Made by a program: the position numbers and the translations under genes. From DAOUCV01 sp034432095 (GTDB taxonomy: Bacteria > Chloroflexota > Dehalococcoidia > Dehalococcoidales > UBA2162), in contig DAOUCV010000014.1 of the NCBI GenBank assembly GCA_034432095.1, forward strand, positions 1-17,805: 17,805 nucleotides of DNA. The letters run 5' to 3'. Below the pieces are notes generated by a model that saw nothing but the letters and a program-made list of their open reading frames with translations, searched no databases and was not told where the DNA came from. Each line of letters opens with the position of its first letter. Positions within the stretch are counted from its first letter, which is position 1. This document shows positions 13,619 to 17,805 of this stretch, in pieces.

Positions 13619-15400
13619 CTAATTACCAGATTTCTTCACCCGCCACTTGTCAATAGAGGCGCTGGTGACATAGTTGTAATCCGTGGCTTTCCACAGAGGG
13701 CTGGTCTCCCCCCCGACGACAACAATATTAATATTGTTCGGGTTATAATAGGGAGCTATCAACGCATCATCCGGGAGCTTTTTCCACGAGGCATAAGGCT
13801 CTACTCCCTGGTATGCCTGGGATGCCACCAGCATATCAATATGGTCGAATTTCCAGTACTGCCCGGCTGGTATCTTAATGTTCTCTGATAGCCAGCGGCA
13901 GAAGTCCTGCTTGGTATTGAAGCCCTCATTTTCCTTTAGAGTCTTGGCCACCAGCGGGTCAATGATAATCGTGGCTTCAGACCTCTGCGGGGGCATAGCC
14001 GCCAGTTGGATATTCAATTCTTCAGCCACCGACCGGTGGGCAGCCGTCCCAGGGGCATTGAAAAAGCCCCACCCCCGGAAGATGCTGACAACGCTCTCGT
14101 CTGCCCTGAAACCTTTCCCGACATGGAACGGCGCCCAGACACTCCTCTCCTCATTCTCGGCGACGCACATATTATTATAGAGAAGGTTATTCCCCTGAGA
14201 GCTCCACAGCGTCTTTTTAGGCTTGGCGAATCCCCAGCAAATGCTCATCAGTGTCCAGGACCTGCCGATTACCGAGTTGGCCATATTCACCGGACTGAAT
14301 GCGCCGATACCACAGTTCATGCCGATTTCGTTGCGGATCGGTCCGTTTACCAGAAGCATCGTTCCAAAAGCTGTCGTTGAGGGCATAAGTGCTGATTGTC
14401 CAGTGGAGGCGATAGCCAGTATCACGGGGAAATGCTCCGGCCTAGCTCCAGCCATGACGGCGATAACGGCAATATTTTGGACAGTGTACCTGAGGAGTTC
14501 TCCGCTATCCATATTGAATGCTTGACCAACTACTTCGTCCGGAGAAGCACTGGTACCAGTGAGCATCTTCTTCACCCTCTCCTCCGTGGGAAGTATGATG
14601 GGTAGCCCGTCTGTCCACCCCTTTTCATAGAAAAGACGCTGCAAGTTATCTTCAGTATCCGGTCCCAGGAGTGCCTGGGGAGTGACCATTCTCTTGATTT
14701 CAGGAGGCGCAGTCTCCGCCTCTGGTCTCCTTACACTCGCTGGATTTGTCAATGCGTCAATTATTTCTCTGATGACAGGCTTGCCGGTCTCGGGGTCATT
14801 GCCGGCGATAAACTTATCGAGAACTTCAGGAGACATACCTATCACCGGGAGCGGCGTATATATGAAGGGTAAATGATGCCCCCGTTCACTCTTTGCCACG
14901 CTCTCCATCGTGTAGGCTGAGATAGGGGCAACCGGGATTCCATAGTTCTGTTCCAGGTTTAGCATACCTCCAGCAACTGCTGAAATACACCCCGGTCAGC
15001 CGGCTACGCCGAGGACAACGGCATGACCTTTTGCCTTGACTTCCTCCCAGAGGTCATTCCTATCGTCCATAAACACGTGCCCCGGTTTCCGTTTCACTAT
15101 CGTGGTCACGGATGGCATGTTTTCTTTAAACCACTTCTGCAATTGGAGCATAAAATTATAGCCGCCCCCGAAACCGATATCTACCAGATACACAGTTTTG
15201 TTCTCCAGTGTATCCAGCCGCTTGGCCGGGGAGTACGGGGTGGGTGCGGGTGTGCCTGTGCGTGGTGGGGCACCACCCATACCCGGTCGAGGTCTGCCCG
15301 GACCTGGTTGGGGACCACCCATGCCCGGTGGTGGGCCACCAGGACTTTTTTGCACCCCGGCTTCAGGACTCATTACGGAATATCGTACTTCACTCATCAT
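13619..15400 (-). CDS. UGSC family selenoprotein, read through an in-frame UGA (Sec135)
   Basis: Two minus-strand frames, 15400-14996 and 14965-13619, lie in the same phase and are separated only by TGA at 14998-14996. Read through, they give one protein of about 593 residues. Residues 1-60 are a Pro/Gly-rich linker with PGMGG repeats. A small Rossmann-like domain (LENKTVYLVDIGFGGG...) leads to GHAVVLGVAG-U135-P-G-Cys138. This matches the selenocysteine site of the UGSC family (typically GVGD-U-G-S-C) and continues as family members do (LEQNYGIPV). A long domain follows, with GWTDGLPIILPTEERV, AVMAGARPEHFPV and NGPIRNEIG. Family members are presumed redox proteins; the substrate is unknown. 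ATG 15400 has a GGAGG at good spacing. ATG 14965 has GGAGG only one base away, which disfavours an independent start. The alternative is a nonsense-mutated gene. It follows an SDR gene 102 bp upstream. Confidence 0.85.
14969..14984 (-). promoter_or_regulatory. candidate bacterial SECIS stem-loop
   Basis: On the minus strand, UUCAGC (14984-14979) pairs with GCUGGA (14974-14969) in six base pairs, one of them G-U, closing the loop AGUU. The loop starts 18 nt after the UGA. A stem of this size, a guanine in the first two loop positions and a spacing of 16-37 nt are the generally accepted features of bacterial SECIS elements. The match is by eye, and short hairpins are common by chance. Confidence 0.5.
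14996..14998 (-). other. in-frame UGA, predicted selenocysteine codon
   Basis: This is the only stop codon that interrupts the UGSC-family frame between 15400 and 13619. It falls at the conserved selenocysteine position of that family, with cysteine three residues later (U-P-G-C). A gene caller without selenocysteine support would split the gene here and lose the active site from both halves. Confidence 0.83.
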
Positions 15401-15502
15401 TACGCCCCTCCATTCAATTTACGGGATTTAACTGGTCTATTTTAGCCCAATGATAACAAATAACAAATAAAGGTACGGCTTAACTTTTTGCCGTTTTCTC
15501 GG

Positions 15503-16477
15503 TTACTCAAATCCTTCATCCTTGACCCATGTCAGGTCAGGTCTGGCTTTTCCCCAGCCGGCTTCAATGGCACCCGCTAAAGGTCCTTCTTTCATTTCAG
15601 CCATTCGTTTCCTCATTTCTTCCCGGCGCTTCTTCATCAGTTCCTCCTGTCTCTTCATGCCTTCAGGGGTGGTATAATTAATGAGACGCTCAAAATTCTC
15701 CCTCAACATCTTCTCCGGGTCCGGGAACGGGATAATAAGGAATTGCTCATTTTCAATACCCTTCTTGAGTATCTGTGCCAGCTCGACGGGCTCTATTCCA
15801 AACGAATAATGGTGGCGCATGAACTCGATTGTCTTTTCATTTGTGTTATACCCAGTGTTTTGCAGGTGCTTTGGCCGTGTATATGATGACTCGCCGATAT
15901 TGGATTTGATACCGCCCGGGCACAAACAGGATACGCCGATACCGTACGGTTTTAGCGCCAGATAGTAACACTCCATAAGCATAATAACCGCGGCTTTCGC
16001 GGTAGAGTATGGAGTGGTTTTGGGCGACGGCATAAATCCCCCCATTGAGGCGACCGAGACGATGTGCCCGCCCTTACCAGCCTGTATCATACGCGGCACG
16101 AAAATCACCATACCGTTGATGACACCACCGAGACAAACCCCCAGAATCCAATCAAAATCTTCAAATGTCGAGGCTTCAGCCGGACCGAAGGCGTTAACAC
16201 CCGCGGTATTGAACAGCAACTGAGGTGGGCTCCCGTATATCTTTTCCACCTCATCGGCAGCCTCTATATATGCCTTTCGGTCAGTGATATCCAGTTGTAT
16301 AGCGTGAACATCCGCTTTTTTCTCCCGGAAATATGCCATTGCCTCGTCCAGATGGTCTTTACGAATATCAGCAATGACAACCCTACAACCCGCTTCTGAG
16401 AATACCTTTGCCTGACCGAACCCGGCACCCGAACCTCCTCCGGTAATAAAGGCAACTTTCCCTCTAAAATCTTTCAT
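15503..16477 (-). CDS. SDR family NAD(P)-dependent oxidoreductase with charged C-terminal extension
   Basis: A 324-residue short-chain dehydrogenase/reductase, longer than the usual 250 or so. The cofactor motif is TGGGSGAG (12-19), and Asp37 at the end of the second strand suggests NAD(H). The structural motif is NTAG (90-93). The catalytic residues are Ser144, Tyr157 and Lys161 (YSTAK). The Asn of the catalytic tetrad appears to be Cys115 (GVCLGG). After PFPDPEK, the C-terminal 70 or so residues form a Lys/Arg/Glu/Met-rich helix (EELMKKRREEMRKRMAEMKEG) and a short tail ending WVKDEGFE. These may mediate oligomerisation. The start has a strong AGGAGG. The UGSC-family selenoprotein follows 102 bp downstream on the same strand and may be cotranscribed. 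The substrate is unknown. Confidence 0.92.
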   Translation of the reverse strand: MKDFRGKVAFITGGGSGAGFGQAKVFSEAGCRVVIADIRKDHLDEAMAYFREKKADVHAIQLDITDRKAYIEAADEVEKIYGSPPQLLFNTAGVNAFGPAEASTFEDFDWILGVCLGGVINGMVIFVPRMIQAGKGGHIVSVASMGGFMPSPKTTPYSTAKAAVIMLMECYYLALKPYGIGVSCLCPGGIKSNIGESSYTRPKHLQNTGYNTNEKTIEFMRHHYSFGIEPVELAQILKKGIENEQFLIIPFPDPEKMLRENFERLINYTTPEGMKRQEELMKKRREEMRKRMAEMKEGPLAGAIEAGWGKARPDLTWVKDEGFE

Positions 16478-16672
16478 TATTCTCTCCTCCTATAACTTGA
16501 GGTAGCGTAATACAACTGGCGAGAAAATGCAAAATCTGTCCCTCTCCCCCCCCCGCATTGGACGGTGCAACATGACCAACAATACAACTAATTACGCATT
16601 TCAAATTTCTTTAGTCAACCGGTCGTTCTCGGTTTTGAGCTTTCGACTAAATCAACCAGTGACCCGGTTCTG
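16478..16672. other. intergenic region between tRNA-Lys and the SDR gene
   Basis: No gene is visible. The part next to the SDR start should hold its promoter; on the minus strand TTTTGC and TATTAC are 16 bp apart, a mediocre match. The other end follows tRNA-Lys and contains TTTAGTC and GACTAAA arms about 32 bases apart, a weak terminator candidate. A run of eight C residues lies near 16548-16555. Confidence 0.3.
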
Positions 16673-16748
16673 TGGTGAGCCGCCGGTGACTCGAACACCG
16701 AACCGGCTGATTAAGAGTCAGCTGCTCTACCAGTTGAGCTAGCGGCCC
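16673..16748 (-). tRNA. tRNA-Lys (anticodon CTT)
   Basis: The minus strand gives a complete 76-nt cloverleaf. The acceptor is GGGCCGC/GCGGCTC. The D arm is GCTC/GAGC. The anticodon stem GCTGA/TCAGC has loop CTCTTAA, giving anticodon CTT. The T arm is CGGTG/CACCG with loop TTCGAGT. The discriminator is A, followed by an encoded CCA. It reads the AAG lysine codon. Confidence 0.95.
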
Positions 16749-17234
16749 GTCTTTAGCTTCCAAAACTGGCTAGAGGGCACCCGAATTACCAACAGTCAGG
16801 CAGCGGGATTATTCACTTTCCCCGCTACTTGCCTTGCCAGTTCCACGACTGATTCTACCATACCTGACTTTCGGTCAGCAAGATTGCTGTATCTGATTGT
16901 TTCGAGGAGCTTATAGCTAGCCTTTTTCTTTCTGGCCAGGGGCGTTAGTTCCATCTGGGGATGGCTTGAAGTTAGACAAGAGGCGAGGCACGATAAATAG
17001 GGGGTTGTCCGTGGCTTCTGAGCAAGATTGACAATCGAATGTGCTATGTATATCATCAGTATAAAAGTCAAAGGGGGAACGACGTCAAGCCGCGCGAGTT
17101 GATATAGCAAACCCCGGATAAAATTAAGTGAGAGATTAGCCCGGGCGGCAGAAGTTATGCGCGTAGAGATTCTAGAACATACCGTTATGAGCAACAACAA
17201 TTGTGCCAGTCTCAAAAGGGGATGACTGTTTTAG
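16749..17234. other. 486-bp stretch without a confident gene
   Basis: A minus-strand frame of 139 codons (17215-16796) fills most of this stretch. It has no ribosome-binding site, no recognisable domain and an uneven composition. Only its last 45 or so residues (KLLETIRYSNLADRKSGMVESVVELARQVAGK and onward) look protein-like, so it could be a degraded gene end or chance. The right end must hold the promoter of the zinc-ribbon gene that begins at 17235; no strong hexamers stand out. Confidence 0.3.
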
Positions 17235-17805
17235 ATGATTACATGTCCTAACTGCGGTCAAAAAACTAGCGGCGACCACTGTCAGTGGTGCAACTACCCA
17301 ATATTAAGGGGTCGCCCGGTGGAAAGGCAGGAAGCCGGGTCAGTCAGAAAAGCCAGCAGAGCCAAAAAACAAGCCCGGAACGAGGCTGGACAGTCTGGAA
17401 AGACCGGGGACGCTGAAAGACAAACTGTGAAAAACGCCCGGATAGTAGCCCAGAAAAAAACTAAACAGGGCAATATGGTGAGTAACCCATATAGGATACT
17501 GGGACTAGGGCTCTGCTTAGCCGGCACCATATTTGTGCCTGTATCCTACTTTATTATCAACTCGGTACCGCTCACGGCTGCGGCGATTTCTGTCATCACC
17601 CTCGGTCTCACCTGCATCGCCTTGGCTAATACCCGACCCTACATTTCTCCCGAAACGTGCCAGTTAATGCTGAAAACTGGCATGGAGAATACTGCTGCCC
17701 TCTTGGAGGAACTCGGGCTCAAAAACAAAGCAATATATCTACCATCAACCATGAGGGATGGGCACCCTCAAGCGCTGGTGCCACTGAGAGAGGACGAAGA
17801 TATTC
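17235..17805 (+). CDS. zinc-ribbon membrane protein, N-terminal part (runs off the window)
   Basis: An open frame starts at ATG 17235 and continues through the last base, giving 190 codons without a stop. A TAG directly before the ATG makes it the earliest possible start. A GGGG about 13 bases upstream is a weak ribosome-binding site. The N-terminus is a zinc ribbon, CPNC (Cys4, Cys7) and CQWC (Cys16, Cys19). A highly basic Lys/Arg/Ala/Gln-rich linker (about 27-80) follows, then two membrane helices (about 87-108 and 112-131). The next segment, ALLEELGLKNKAIYLPSTMRDGHPQALVPL, probably begins a cytosolic domain. Similar zinc ribbon plus two-helix proteins of unknown function occur in Chloroflexota and archaea, as far as I recall. 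No function is assigned. Confidence 0.8.
   Translation, partial: MITCPNCGQKTSGDHCQWCNYPILRGRPVERQEAGSVRKASRAKKQARNEAGQSGKTGDAERQTVKNARIVAQKKTKQGNMVSNPYRILGLGLCLAGTIFVPVSYFIINSVPLTAAAISVITLGLTCIALANTRPYISPETCQLMLKTGMENTAALLEELGLKNKAIYLPSTMRDGHPQALVPLREDEDI

Noticed and set aside
13619..14965. Separate gene starting at ATG 14965
   Set aside because: It is in phase with the upstream frame across one TGA. The GGAGG before this ATG is only one base away, and the active-site half would be lost. Read-through explains the data better.
16527..16742. Plus-strand open frame of 71 codons
   Set aside because: Its C-terminal text (PPVTRTPNRLIKSQLLYQLS) is the antisense translation of tRNA-Lys; no ribosome-binding site.
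16796..17215. Minus-strand open frame of 139 codons
   Set aside because: No ribosome-binding site, no domain and uneven composition. Only the last third looks protein-like, so it is described as part of an intergenic entry rather than called a gene.
1..17805. CRISPR array, transposase, integrase or phage module
   Set aside because: No regularly spaced direct repeats and no protein resembling these families were seen on either strand.

Overview
The window is about 17.8 kb of bacterial chromosome with moderate GC. It most resembles a Chloroflexota/Dehalococcoidia-type genome. That is an inference from gene content: tandem MmgE/PrpD paralogs, a UGSC-family selenoprotein, a ChlI/MoxR-like ATPase paired with a VWA protein, a bacterial serpin lipoprotein, an MMPL pump and a CotH remnant. 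No marker gene fixes the taxonomy. Three tRNA-derived loci, all on the minus strand, support a chromosomal setting. No transposase, phage gene or CRISPR array was found.

Layout. 1-319: possible tail of an upstream gene, an inverted repeat and an unexplained leader. 320-3104: two MmgE/PrpD-family genes in one operon. 3273-3833: a decayed CotH-type lipoprotein gene. 3896-4861 (minus): an HtpX-like M48 membrane protease carrying an EF-hand loop. It diverges from 5065-8542 (plus), an AAA+ ATPase and VWA protein pair separated by 1 nt. 8543-8800: hairpins/terminators, tRNA-Gly(GCC) and the 3' half of a tRNA-Phe. 8988-10280 (minus): an inhibitory-type serpin lipoprotein. 10426-13524 (plus): a consensus promoter, a large palindrome, a MarR regulator and an MMPL/RND exporter. 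13619-16477 (minus): an SDR oxidoreductase followed by a UGSC-family gene whose reading frame is crossed by one UGA. 16673-16748 (minus): tRNA-Lys(CTT). 17235-end (plus): the N-terminal part of a zinc-ribbon membrane protein.

The most notable item is at 13619-15400. Two open frames, which a standard gene caller would report as two proteins, are in the same frame and separated by a single TGA at 14996-14998. The TGA lies in a G-V-A-G-(TGA)-P-G-C context that matches the U-x-x-C site of the UGSC selenoprotein family, and a small stem-loop follows it at a spacing suited to a bacterial SECIS. I annotate one protein of about 593 residues with selenocysteine at position 135.

Functional themes are small-acid metabolism (MmgE/PrpD pair), membrane protein quality control (HtpX, ATPase-VWA chaperone pair, serpin), regulated export (MarR-MMPL) and an SDR-UGSC redox pair of unknown substrate.
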